Positions 35,000 through 43,649 of a DNA stretch of 48,377 nt are shown in pieces; the stretch's first letter is position 1; each line of letters opens with the position of its first letter. Source of the DNA: Deltaproteobacteria bacterium (GTDB lineage Bacteria; Desulfobacterota; Binatia; UBA12015); assembly GCA_016874715.1 (NCBI GenBank), contig VGTK01000016.1, forward strand, positions 1 through 48,377. Reading direction: 5' to 3'. The translations under genes were made by a program, and so were the position numbers. The notes beneath the pieces were generated by a model. It was not told where the DNA came from, did not search any database, and saw nothing but the letters and a program-made list of their open reading frames with translations.

Positions 35000-36175
35000 A
35001 TGGCTTCAGGACCCCGGAAGAAGTATCTGCTCGCGCCTGGCCCCACGCCCGTCCCGGCCGAGGTGCTGCTGCGCATGGCCGCGCCCACGATCCACCACCG
35101 GACGCCCGAGTTCGAAGCGATCGTCGCGACCGTTCGCGACCAGCTCAAGCAGGTCTGGCAGACCTCGCAGGACGTCGTCACGCTGGCATCCTCGGGTACC
35201 GGCGCGATGGAGGCGTCGATCGTGAACACGCTGTCGCCGGGCGACGCCATCCTGTGCGTCAACGGCGGCAAGTTCGGCGAGCGCTGGATGAAGATGGGGA
35301 AGACGTTCGGACTGAACGTCGAGGAGCTCAAGGTCGAGTGGGGCAAGGCGGTCGATCCCGCGGCGATCGAGGCGGCGCTGAAGAAGCGCCCCGAGATCCG
35401 CGCGGTGCTCGTTCAGGCGAGCGAGACGTCGACCACCGTTCTGCACCCGGTCGAGCAGATCGCGAGCGTCACCCGAGCGCGCGACACGCTGCTCATGGTC
35501 GACGGCATCACCGCGGTCGGCGTCACCGACATGCCGATGGACCGCTGGGGCATCGACGTGCTGGTGTCCGGCTCGCAGAAGGCGTTCATGCTCCCGCCGG
35601 GCCTCGCCTTCATCGCGTTCTCCGAGCGCGCCTGGAAGGCCACCGAGTCGGCAAAGCTGCCGCGCTTCTACTTCGATCTCCGGCGCGAGCGGGACAACCT
35701 GCACAAGAACACCACGGCGTACACGCCCGCGATCAACCTGATCTACGGCCTGAACCAGGCGCTCGACATGATCCTAGCCGAGGGGCTGCCGAACCTGTTC
35801 GCGCGCTTCGCGCGCCTGGGCGACGCGATGCGCGCCGGCGTGCGTGCGATGGGGCTCGAGCTGGTCGCGCCGGACGCGCCGAGCCCGGCGGTGACCGGCG
35901 TGTTCACACCGGCCGGAATCGACAGCGGCGCGCTGCAGAAGTACCTGCGCAACCAGCTCGGCGTCGAGGTTGCGGGCGGGCAGGACCAGTTCAAGGGGAA
36001 AATCCTGCGCCTCGCGCATCTCGGCTTCAGCGACACCTTCGACATCGTGACCTGCATCGCGGCGCTCGAGTTCGGGCTCGCAAAGTTCCAGCACGACGTC
36101 CCGTTCGGCCGCGGCGTCGGCGCCGCGCAGGCCGTTCTCGCCACCGGGCTGCCCGCGGCCGTCGCGAAGTCCTGA
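35000..36175 (+). CDS. Class V aminotransferase (alanine-glyoxylate/serine-pyruvate/phosphoserine type)
   Basis: A 391-residue fold-type I PLP aminotransferase. Family opening LLAPGPTPVPAEVL; TLASSGTGAMEASIVN phosphate-binding segment; D168 in MVDGITAVG contacts the PLP nitrogen; the Schiff-base lysine is K194 in VSGSQKAFMLPPG. Starts at ATG 35000. serA follows after 13 bp, and no other serC is present, so conversion of 3-phosphohydroxypyruvate to phosphoserine is the likely role. Serine-glyoxylate transamination is the main alternative. Confidence in the fold is high, in the substrate moderate. Confidence 0.9.
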   Translation: MASGPRKKYLLAPGPTPVPAEVLLRMAAPTIHHRTPEFEAIVATVRDQLKQVWQTSQDVVTLASSGTGAMEASIVNTLSPGDAILCVNGGKFGERWMKMGKTFGLNVEELKVEWGKAVDPAAIEAALKKRPEIRAVLVQASETSTTVLHPVEQIASVTRARDTLLMVDGITAVGVTDMPMDRWGIDVLVSGSQKAFMLPPGLAFIAFSERAWKATESAKLPRFYFDLRRERDNLHKNTTAYTPAINLIYGLNQALDMILAEGLPNLFARFARLGDAMRAGVRAMGLELVAPDAPSPAVTGVFTPAGIDSGALQKYLRNQLGVEVAGGQDQFKGKILRLAHLGFSDTFDIVTCIAALEFGLAKFQHDVPFGRGVGAAQAVLATGLPAAVAKS

Positions 36176-36188
36176 TCGGTCCAACATC

Positions 36189-37799
36189 ATGCCCTATCGC
36201 GTTCTGATTTCGGAGGATCTTGCGCCGGAAGGTCTCGCCATCCTGCGTGCGGAGAAGGACATCGAGGTCGTCGAGCGCCCGCCGCTCAAGGGCCCCGAGC
36301 TGGCGAAGGAGATCGGCGACTTCGACGCGCTGATCGTGCGCAGCGGTGCGAAGGTCACGGCCGAGGTCATCGCCGCGGCGACCCGGCTCAAGGTGATCGG
36401 CCGAGCGGGCATCGGCGTGGACAACATCGACGTCCCGGCCGCCACCCGGCGCGGCATCGTGGTGATGAACACCCCGGGCGGGAACAACGTCACGACCGCC
36501 GAGCACGCGATCTCGCTGATGCTGTCATGCGCGCGCTTCATCCCGCAGGCGAACGCTTCGCTGCGCGCCGGCAAGTGGGAGCGCTCCAAGTTCACCGGCA
36601 CCGAGGTCACCGGCAAGACCCTCGGCGTGATCGGGCTCGGCAACATCGGTCGGATCGTCGCCGACCGCGCGCTCGGCCTGCAGATGAAGGTCGTCGCGTA
36701 CGACCCGTTCGTCACCGAGGAGACCAAGCCGATGCAGGTCGAGCTGGTCTCGCTCGACGAGCTGTACGGACGTGCCGACTTCGTGTCCGTGCACGTTCCG
36801 CTCACCAACGAGACCCGCGGGCTCATCGACGCCGCGGCGATCGCGAAGATGAAGAAGGGCGTGCGCATCGTGAACTGCGCGCGTGGCGGCATCGTCGACG
36901 AACAGGCCGTCGCCGACGCCATCGCCTCGGGTCAGGTCGCGGGCGCCGCGTTCGACGTGTTCTCGCAGGAGCCGCCCGACGCGAGCAACCCGGTGATGCA
37001 GCTCCCGACGGTCGTTGCCACGCCCCATCTCGGCGCATCGACCGGCGAGGCACAGACCAACGTCGCGATCGCGATCGCCGAGCAGGTGTCGGCGTTCCTG
37101 CTGCGCGGCTCGATCTCCGCTGCGGTGAACATGCCCGCGATGACTCCCGAGCAGCGCGAGCACCTGGGACCCTTCCTGATCCTCGGCGAGAAGCTGGGAT
37201 CGCTGGTGGCGCAGCTCGGCACGAAAGACGGAGCAAAGGCCAGCGCACCCGTCGAGGTCGAGATCGAGTACCGCGGCGACGTGGCGGACTTCGGCACCAA
37301 GACGGTCAGCGCAGCGATCCTGCGCGGGTTGCTCGTGCCGATGCTCGGCAGCGAGCTGAACTACGTGAGTGCGCCGGTCGCAGCGCGAGAGCGCGGCATC
37401 GACGTCCGGGAGACCGTGTCGACGGCGGCGAGCGACTTTCGCAACCGCGTCGCGGTGAAGGTCCGGTTCGCGGCGGGCGTCACGCACGAGGTCGCAGGTG
37501 CGGTCTTCGGCCGCAGCACCATGCGGCTGGTCAAGCTCAACGACTTCTTCCTCGAAGCCGTGCCCGACGGGCACATTCTGATGCTGCACAACCGTGACGT
37601 TCCGGGAGTGGTCGGCCGCGTCGGCACCCTGCTCGGGCAGCACGGCGTGAACATCGCCGGCCTCGAGCTGGGCCGCGAGAAGGTCGGTGGCCAGGCGGTG
37701 TCGCTCTTCCACGTCGACGATCCCGTCCCCGAGGCGGTGCTCGCCGAGCTGCGGAAGGCCCCGGAGATCATCTCCGCGGCGTTGATTCACCTCGAGTAG
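36189..37799 (+). CDS. serA: D-3-phosphoglycerate dehydrogenase
   Basis: A 536-residue long-form SerA, the first enzyme of serine synthesis, oxidising 3-phosphoglycerate with NAD. Rossmann motif GLGNIG at 149-154; catalytic R232 (CARGG), E261 (SQEPP) and H280 (TPHLG). An intervening ASB domain (about 315-450) and a C-terminal ACT domain (about 462-536, HILMLHNRDVPGVVGRVG) allow serine feedback control. Starts at ATG 36189, just after the aminotransferase, so the two are probably one operon. purA follows after 16 bp. Confidence 0.97.
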   Translation: MPYRVLISEDLAPEGLAILRAEKDIEVVERPPLKGPELAKEIGDFDALIVRSGAKVTAEVIAAATRLKVIGRAGIGVDNIDVPAATRRGIVVMNTPGGNNVTTAEHAISLMLSCARFIPQANASLRAGKWERSKFTGTEVTGKTLGVIGLGNIGRIVADRALGLQMKVVAYDPFVTEETKPMQVELVSLDELYGRADFVSVHVPLTNETRGLIDAAAIAKMKKGVRIVNCARGGIVDEQAVADAIASGQVAGAAFDVFSQEPPDASNPVMQLPTVVATPHLGASTGEAQTNVAIAIAEQVSAFLLRGSISAAVNMPAMTPEQREHLGPFLILGEKLGSLVAQLGTKDGAKASAPVEVEIEYRGDVADFGTKTVSAAILRGLLVPMLGSELNYVSAPVAARERGIDVRETVSTAASDFRNRVAVKVRFAAGVTHEVAGAVFGRSTMRLVKLNDFFLEAVPDGHILMLHNRDVPGVVGRVGTLLGQHGVNIAGLELGREKVGGQAVSLFHVDDPVPEAVLAELRKAPEIISAALIHLE

Positions 37800-37815
37800 C
37801 AGGGCGGAGGTTCCG

Positions 37816-39117
37816 GTGTCGGCACTGGTGATCGTCGGCGCGCAGTGGGGCGACGAGGGCAAGGGGAAGGTCGTCGACCTGTTCGCGGCGCATGCGGACG
37901 TGGTCGCCCGCTTCCAGGGCGGCAACAACGCGGGCCACACGCTCGTGGTCGGTGACGCGCGCGAGCGGACGGTCGTGCACCTGATCCCGGCGGGCGTGCT
38001 GCACCGGCAGACGACCTGCGTGATCGGCAACGGCGTGGTGATCGACCCGTCGGTGCTGTGCGGTGAGATCGACGATCTGCGCGCCCGCGGCTATCTGACC
38101 GATCCGGCGCAGCTCCTCATCGACGAGCGGGCGCACCTCATCCTGCCCGTTCACAAGAAGCTCGACGTCGCTCGCGAGGAGCGGCTCGGCGACAAGAAGA
38201 TCGGTACGACGGGCCGCGGCATCGGGCCCTGCTACGAGGACAAGATGGCGCGTCGCGGGCTGCGCGTCGTCGACCTCTTCGACGCGGAGTACTTCCGCGA
38301 GCGCGCAGCGCGTCTGCTCGAGGGGCGGAACGTCGAGCTTGCACAGGTCTACGGCTGGCCGGCGATCGACCTCGACGATCTGTGCCGGGAGTTCGCGACC
38401 TACGCGGAGCGCCTGCGCCCGCACGTGACCGACACGGCCCTCTACGTCCACGAGCAGCTCGCCGCCGGGAAGCGGGTGCTCTTCGAAGGCGCCCACGGCA
38501 CGATGCTCGACATCGACCACGGAACGTACCCTTACGTGACGTCGTCGAACATCGTCACCGGCGCGGTCGGCACCGGTGCGGGGATCCCGCCACGCACCGT
38601 CAATCGCGTGATCGGCATCTCTAAGGCCTACACGACGCGCGTCGGTGGCGGTCCGTTTCCCACCGAGCTGCACGACGAGGTCGGGGCGAAGCTCCGCGAG
38701 GTCGGCGACGAGTTCGGCTCGACCACCGGCCGGCCGCGGCGCTGCGGCTGGTTCGACGCGGTGGTGGTCCGCCAGGCGGCGCGCCTTTCGGGGATGTCGG
38801 GGCTCGCGATCACCAAGCTCGACGTCCTCTCCTGCTTGCCGAAGCTGAAGATCGCCGTCGCCTACGAGGTCGACGGACAGCGGCTGGAGACGGTTCCGGC
38901 GGGCGCGAGGAAGTTCGCGTCGGCGCGCCCGGTGTACGAGGAGATGGACGGCTGGGCCGAGGATCTCGGGCAGGCCCGCCGCTTCGAGGACCTGCCGTCC
39001 GCGGCGCGGAAGTACATCTCGCGCATCGAGGAGCTGACGGCGACGCCGGTGACGCTGATCTCGGTCGGCGCCGAGCGCGAGGAGACGATCCTGCTGCGCG
39101 ATCCGTTTCTCCTCTAG
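37816..39117 (+). CDS. purA: Adenylosuccinate synthetase
   Basis: A 433-residue enzyme that joins IMP and aspartate using GTP in AMP synthesis. The N-terminal GAQWGDEGKGKVVD supplies the P-loop and the catalytic D13, and H41 is in GGNNAGHTLV. Later family segments are intact: GTTGRGIGPCYEDK, EGAHGTMLDIDHGTYPYVTSS, and TTGRPRRCGWFD. Standard length. It begins with GTG 37816 after GGCGGAGG, 16 bp behind serA. A 114-bp gap without evident features separates it from the ABC exporter cluster. Confidence 0.97.
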   Translation: MSALVIVGAQWGDEGKGKVVDLFAAHADVVARFQGGNNAGHTLVVGDARERTVVHLIPAGVLHRQTTCVIGNGVVIDPSVLCGEIDDLRARGYLTDPAQLLIDERAHLILPVHKKLDVAREERLGDKKIGTTGRGIGPCYEDKMARRGLRVVDLFDAEYFRERAARLLEGRNVELAQVYGWPAIDLDDLCREFATYAERLRPHVTDTALYVHEQLAAGKRVLFEGAHGTMLDIDHGTYPYVTSSNIVTGAVGTGAGIPPRTVNRVIGISKAYTTRVGGGPFPTELHDEVGAKLREVGDEFGSTTGRPRRCGWFDAVVVRQAARLSGMSGLAITKLDVLSCLPKLKIAVAYEVDGQRLETVPAGARKFASARPVYEEMDGWAEDLGQARRFEDLPSAARKYISRIEELTATPVTLISVGAEREETILLRDPFLL

Positions 39118-39231
39118 GGGCGAGGGCGGCGCGAGTGCCCCGCGGCCGCGACCGGGGGCAGACAGGCGGATCGCCGCCTCGCAAGGCGCGCCCGTCGTTG
39201 ACCATCGCGCGGGGGACGGATAGGCGTCCGT

Positions 39232-40170
39232 GTGGTGTCTGCGGCGCTGGTGACCAAGAACCTTCGCCGGTCGTACGACGGTCGCGAGGCGGTGCGGGGG
39301 GTGTCGCTCGAAGTGAACGAGGGCGAGATCTTCGGGATCCTCGGTCCGAACGGCGCCGGCAAGACGACAACGCTGTCGATGATCTCGACGCGCATCTGGC
39401 CGACCGGCGGCGACGCGTGGGTCTTCGGCAAGCACGTCGTCAAGGACGTGCATGCGGCCCGCCGCCTCCTCAACGTGGCGCCACAGGAGGAGGCGCTCTA
39501 TCCGACGCTCACCGGGCAGGAGAACCTCGAGTTCTTCGCGCGCCTCTACGGGGTGCCGAAGGCGGAGCGCGGGCGCCGCGTGGCCGACGCGCTCGAGGGC
39601 GTGGAGCTCACCAGCCGCAAGGACGACATCGTGCAGAGCTACTCGGGCGGCATGCGGCGCCGGCTGAACCTCGGCTGTGCGCTGGTGAGCGCGCCGCGCC
39701 TGGTCCTGCTCGACGAGCCCACCGTCGGGGTCGATCCGCAGTCGCGCGTGCACATCTTCGAGGCGGTGCGGAAGCTTCGCACCCAGGGCGTGACGATCCT
39801 CTACACGACGCACTACCTCGCGGAAGCCGAAGATCTCTGCGACCGCATTGCCATCATGGACGAGGGGAACATCGTCGCACTCGGGACCGTGCCCGAGCTG
39901 CTCGGGCTCTCGAAGACCAGCGAGGTGATCGAGCTCCGGTTGCGCCCGCCCGCGGAGCGCGTGGAGGGACTGCAGGCCGTCGAGGGGGTGCAGCGCGTCG
40001 AGCAGAGCGGTCCGCTGCTGCGCCTCTACACGTCGCGTGCCGAGGAGCTGCTGCCGCGTCTGTGGAGCGAGCCTGCGCTCGAGGGAAGGATCGTGCAGGT
40101 CCGGGTATCGCCGGTGTCGCTCGAGACGATCTTCATCGAGCTCACCGGCAAGGACTTGAGGGACGAGTGA
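39232..40170 (+). CDS. ABC-2 type transporter ATP-binding protein
   Basis: A 312-residue ATPase of the NatA/DrrA exporter class. Walker A GPNGAGKT at 38-45, Q-loop PQEEALY near 84, signature YSGGM at 137-141, Walker B LVLLDEP at 157-163 with E162, and the switch His in TTHYL. A C-terminal extension after residue 230 is typical of drug or lipid exporters with separate ABC-2 permeases. Starts at GTG 39232. Its stop overlaps the GTG of the MlaC gene (GTGA). It energises the permease encoded two genes on. Confidence 0.92.
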   Translation: MVSAALVTKNLRRSYDGREAVRGVSLEVNEGEIFGILGPNGAGKTTTLSMISTRIWPTGGDAWVFGKHVVKDVHAARRLLNVAPQEEALYPTLTGQENLEFFARLYGVPKAERGRRVADALEGVELTSRKDDIVQSYSGGMRRRLNLGCALVSAPRLVLLDEPTVGVDPQSRVHIFEAVRKLRTQGVTILYTTHYLAEAEDLCDRIAIMDEGNIVALGTVPELLGLSKTSEVIELRLRPPAERVEGLQAVEGVQRVEQSGPLLRLYTSRAEELLPRLWSEPALEGRIVQVRVSPVSLETIFIELTGKDLRDE

Positions 40171-40817
40171 GCCACTCCGGAACGGAACGAGGCGCGCGTC
40201 GCGCGACGCGGATGCAGCGCGCGGCTGCGGCGCTGATCGCCTGCGCGGCGCTCGCGGTGACGCTGCCGCACGCGGCACGGGCGCAGGCCGGCTCGCCGCT
40301 GGCGAAGGTCAAGGCGACCCTGACGAAGTCGAACCAGATCGTCACGGGACCCGGTGACCACAACTCGAAGCTCGCCGAGCTCAAGACCCTGCTCCGCAGC
40401 TTTCTCGACACCGACGCGCTCGGCCGCAGATCGCTGGGCAAGCACCTCGACGGCAAGTCGCCCGGTCAGGTTCGGACCTTCCTCGATCTCTTCCGCGAGC
40501 TCTTCATCCGTACCTACGTGCAACGGCTGCTGCTGTTCGACGCTCCGGACTTCGAGTACGGCGAGGAGAAGATCACCGGGAATGCCGCGACGGTCGATAC
40601 CTGGATCGTCACGCCGCGGGACAAGTTCTCCGCCGACTACCGTCTGGAGAAGAAGTCCGAAGGCTGGGTGGCGACCGACATCCTGATCGAGGACGTGAGT
40701 CTCGCGGACAACTTCAGGTCGCAGTTCGACAAGGCGCTCGCGAAGGGCTCGTGGGACGAGCTCATCACGCGGCTGACGAACAAGCTCGAGAAGAAGCCGG
40801 ACGCGACGGTCGATTGA
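40167..40817 (+). CDS. MlaC/Ttg2D family periplasmic phospholipid-binding protein
   Basis: About 216 residues. The MlaC family carries phospholipids between the inner and outer membranes. The hydrophobic core of the signal peptide is AAAALIACAALAVTL, with cleavage near AARAQ. The mature domain shows LLRSFLDTDALGRRSLGKH, then FRELFIRTYVQRLL and a SADYRLEKKSEGWVATDILIED strand pair, all typical. I chose GTG 40167 because GAGGG precedes it and it overlaps the ATPase stop; ATG 40212 is an alternative with no ribosome site. The usual partners MlaD, MlaE and MlaF are absent; an ABC-2 permease sits next to it instead. Confidence 0.88.
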   Translation: MSHSGTERGARRATRMQRAAAALIACAALAVTLPHAARAQAGSPLAKVKATLTKSNQIVTGPGDHNSKLAELKTLLRSFLDTDALGRRSLGKHLDGKSPGQVRTFLDLFRELFIRTYVQRLLLFDAPDFEYGEEKITGNAATVDTWIVTPRDKFSADYRLEKKSEGWVATDILIEDVSLADNFRSQFDKALAKGSWDELITRLTNKLEKKPDATVD

Positions 40818-40882
40818 TGTTCGGTACGGCTTCGCCGCCCGCGAAAGACGAACCGTGAAGCGAGTTTCCGACTGAACGGCCC

Positions 40883-41980
40883 ATGGTAGCGGTCTTCCTC
40901 AAGGACCTGCGGATCATCCTGCGCGATCGCTGGGCTCTGCTGTTCTTCGTCCTGGTGCCCATCGTGGTGATCTCGATCATCGCGAGTGCTCTCTTCGACA
41001 GCGACGAGGGGCCGAAGCTCATGGTGCCGGTGGTGAACGAGGACCAGGGTCCCGTCGCGACGGCCTTCCTGAAGCTCCTCGGCAAGCACGCCGAGGTCGC
41101 CGAGATGTCACGGGCAGACGCCGAGCACGTTGTGCGCGACCAGAATCGCGCGCCCGCGGCGATCGTGTTTCCCGACGGCATGAGCAAGGGCTACCTGCAG
41201 GGCAAGACGTCGCAGATCACGCTGCTCACCGACCCCGCGCAGGCGGTGGACCTGCAGACCGTCAAGGTCCTGCTTCTCCTCATGGACAAGGAAGCAGCGG
41301 CGCTCGCGGATCCGCTGGAAGAGGAGCGCATCGCGCTGCAGGAGCAGAACCTCACCGGCAACCGGATCTCGGTCACGTCCTTCGAGCAGAACGTTCCCGG
41401 CTTCTCCATCATGTTCGTGCTGCTCGCGGTCGTGTTCGCGACCGCGATGGGACTGCACGACGAGCGTGACTGGGGCACGCTGCCGCGCCTCCTGGTCGCA
41501 CCCGCCGGCTTCACCTGGATGCTGCTCGGAAAGCTCGGTGCCCGCTTCGTGATGGGCGTGGTGCAGATGCTGATCCTCTTCCTGTGGGGGTACTTCTTCT
41601 TCGAGGTTTCGCTCGGTACCTCGGCCGTCGCGTTCCTGCTGCTGACCTGTGCGGTGGTATTCGTCTGCGTGGCGCTCGGGCTCGTCGTCGCCGGCATCGC
41701 GCGCACCCGCGAGCAGACGCAGCCGATGAGCCTCGCAGTCGTGATGGCGTTCTCGGCGCTGGGCGGCCTCTGGTGGCCGCAGTCGATCACGCCGGACTGG
41801 ATGCGCGCCGTCGCACCGGCGGTCTTCACCACATGGGCCATGCGTGGCATGAACGACCTCGTGCTGCGCAGCCGTGGCCTTTCCGCGATGGTCGAGCCCG
41901 TCACGGCGCTGGTGCTCTACGGGCTCGTACTGCTCGTGATCGGCATCCGGCTGTTCCGGACGCGGCACAGCGCGCGGTGA
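40883..41980 (+). CDS. ABC-2 type transporter permease
   Basis: A 365-residue inner-membrane permease. One N-terminal membrane helix (about 17-38), a periplasmic domain of about 150 residues (about 40-175), then five helices, and the family GGLWWPQSITPDWM loop near residue 295. This is the NatB/YhgE-like exporter layout with a large first extracytoplasmic domain. Starts at ATG 40883 after a 65-bp gap. Its stop overlaps the likely GTG of the TolC gene. Together with the ATPase it should form a half-transporter dimer; the adjacent MlaC and TolC suggest export of a lipid or other hydrophobic compound to or beyond the outer membrane. Confidence 0.92.
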   Translation: MVAVFLKDLRIILRDRWALLFFVLVPIVVISIIASALFDSDEGPKLMVPVVNEDQGPVATAFLKLLGKHAEVAEMSRADAEHVVRDQNRAPAAIVFPDGMSKGYLQGKTSQITLLTDPAQAVDLQTVKVLLLLMDKEAAALADPLEEERIALQEQNLTGNRISVTSFEQNVPGFSIMFVLLAVVFATAMGLHDERDWGTLPRLLVAPAGFTWMLLGKLGARFVMGVVQMLILFLWGYFFFEVSLGTSAVAFLLLTCAVVFVCVALGLVVAGIARTREQTQPMSLAVVMAFSALGGLWWPQSITPDWMRAVAPAVFTTWAMRGMNDLVLRSRGLSAMVEPVTALVLYGLVLLVIGIRLFRTRHSAR

Positions 41981-43473
41981 GCGTCCCGGCGGCAGATCGG
42001 GCGGGGCGCAGCGCCCTCTGCCGAATGGCCTCGACGGCAGCGTGCGCGCTCGCCGTGGCGTCGCTGGTCGGTGCGCGCGTCGCACGCTCGGACGAGCTGC
42101 TGTCGGCACCGGTGGTGCCGGTCCCCGCGGCGGCCGAGCAGGGGCCGGCGCAGGTATCCGGCGTCGCGCGCGCTCCCGTGAAGCCTGCAAAGCTCGGGCT
42201 GGACGAGTTCGTGCAGCGCGCCCTGCAGGCGGCACCGGAGCTCGAGGTGGCGCGCTGGGACGTTGCGGCGCGCCAGGCGAAGCTCGACGAGGCGAAGGCG
42301 TCGCGGTACCTGCCGCAGTTCGAGGCCCTGAACCTCATCGGGCTCGCACCGATCTACACGGGTACGGTCCTCGCACCGGAGACCACCGTCGATAACCGGG
42401 CCTTCGGGCCGTTCACGAGCGTCGAGGTGAGCCTCGTGCAGCCGCTCTACACCTGGGGCAAGCTCACGGCCGGCGTCAACGCGGCGACGCACGCGGTCGA
42501 ATCCGAGATCGCGGCCAGCGAGGGGATCGCCGCCGACGTCGAGATGCAGGTCAAGATGCTCTACTGGAACGTGCTGCTGGCGCGCTCCGTCGAGGGCGTT
42601 CTGGTGGAGTCCCGCGACGCGTTCCAGACCGCGCTCGAGACCGCAACCGAGCGGCGCGCAGGCGGCGACTCCGAGATCACCGAGCTCGACATCCTGTACC
42701 TCAGGGTCGCGCTCGCGGAGATCGCGAAGGAGGTCCCCAAGGTGCAGAGCGGGGCGCAGGGGGCTCTCGAGGCGTTGCGGCTCGTATCCGGTGCCGACCG
42801 GAAGGACCCGCTCGACGTCAGGGAGCGTCTGCTCGATCCCGTGCGGGTGCGGATCGAGCCGCTCGAGCACTATACCGGGCAGCTGTACGACAAGAGTCCG
42901 CAGTGGAAGCAGGTCGACGCCGGAGTCGCGGCGAAGGCCGAAGAGCTCAAGACCGTCGAGGCGGACTTCTTCCCGGTCTTCTTCCTCACCGGCAGCTTCG
43001 CCTACAGCTACGCCCCGCGCAACGACCGCCAGCTGAACCCGTTCGCCTGGGACCAGTTCAACTATCAGCGCGGGCCCGGCGGCGTGTTCGGCATTCGCTG
43101 GCCGCTCAACTTCCACATCACCGCGGCGAAGGTGGACGCGAAGCGCGCCGAGCTCGGCAAGCTCGAGAGCCAGCGCCGGCAAGCGCACGACGGTCTCGCG
43201 CTGCAGCTCGAGCAGGCCTACGCGAAGGTGGTCGGGAGCCGGGCCGCGCTCGACAAGCTCGAGGACGGCCGTAAGGCCGGCCGCGCGATCCTCACGCTGT
43301 CGGTGACCAACTTCGACATCGGCATCGGGGACGCGAAGGAGATCATGCAGGGCCTCTCGAGCTACGCGCAGGTGTCGGGCCACTACTACGAGGCGGTGCG
43401 CGACTACAATCTCGCGGTGGCGACGCTCGAGCGGGTGAGCGGCATCGCCGTCGAACCGTCGCCGAAGCCCTGA
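41977..43473 (+). CDS. TolC-family outer-membrane protein of the MlaC/ABC cluster
   Basis: About 498 residues. Outer-membrane channel of the TolC superfamily. N-terminal signal sequence (hydrophobic AACALAVASLVGA), a spacer, then LGLDEFVQRALQAAPELEVARWDVAARQAKLDEAKA, which opens the first TolC repeat. Two long helix pairs and the SVEVSLVQPLYTWG strand follow. GTG 41977 overlaps the permease stop (GTGA), as the MlaC start overlaps the ATPase stop; ATG 42025 is the alternative start. It is only distantly similar to the TolC protein at 33-35 kb. It completes a four-gene export unit. Confidence 0.88.
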   Translation: MSVPAADRAGRSALCRMASTAACALAVASLVGARVARSDELLSAPVVPVPAAAEQGPAQVSGVARAPVKPAKLGLDEFVQRALQAAPELEVARWDVAARQAKLDEAKASRYLPQFEALNLIGLAPIYTGTVLAPETTVDNRAFGPFTSVEVSLVQPLYTWGKLTAGVNAATHAVESEIAASEGIAADVEMQVKMLYWNVLLARSVEGVLVESRDAFQTALETATERRAGGDSEITELDILYLRVALAEIAKEVPKVQSGAQGALEALRLVSGADRKDPLDVRERLLDPVRVRIEPLEHYTGQLYDKSPQWKQVDAGVAAKAEELKTVEADFFPVFFLTGSFAYSYAPRNDRQLNPFAWDQFNYQRGPGGVFGIRWPLNFHITAAKVDAKRAELGKLESQRRQAHDGLALQLEQAYAKVVGSRAALDKLEDGRKAGRAILTLSVTNFDIGIGDAKEIMQGLSSYAQVSGHYYEAVRDYNLAVATLERVSGIAVEPSPKP

Positions 43474-43532
43474 CCGGGCACGCGCTCGCGGCGACTCCGC
43501 CGACCGGGCCTCGAGCGCCGCTCGGACGCAGA

Positions 43533-43610
43533 TCAGCGGCTGATCGCCCGCACCAGCGCGAGGCCGGCGACGACGCCGACGACGAGGAGCGCCCACGCGC
43601 CGAAGCTCAC
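43533..43610 (-). CDS. Possible 25-residue single-pass membrane peptide
   Basis: A short frame downstream of fabI on the same strand. Starts at GTG 43610, with GAGG about 8 nt upstream, and encodes a short polar start, a hydrophobic stretch (WALLVVGVVAGLALV) and a basic C-terminal RAISR, as expected for a small inner-membrane protein. It lies 39 bp beyond the fabI stop. No family recognised, and such a frame can arise by chance. The rest of the 176-bp gap to the TolC gene shows nothing further. Confidence 0.3.
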   Translation of the reverse strand: MSFGAWALLVVGVVAGLALVRAISR

Positions 43611-43649
43611 CGCAGAGCCTCGCGCGCGGCACGCACCCGCGGGCCGGCT

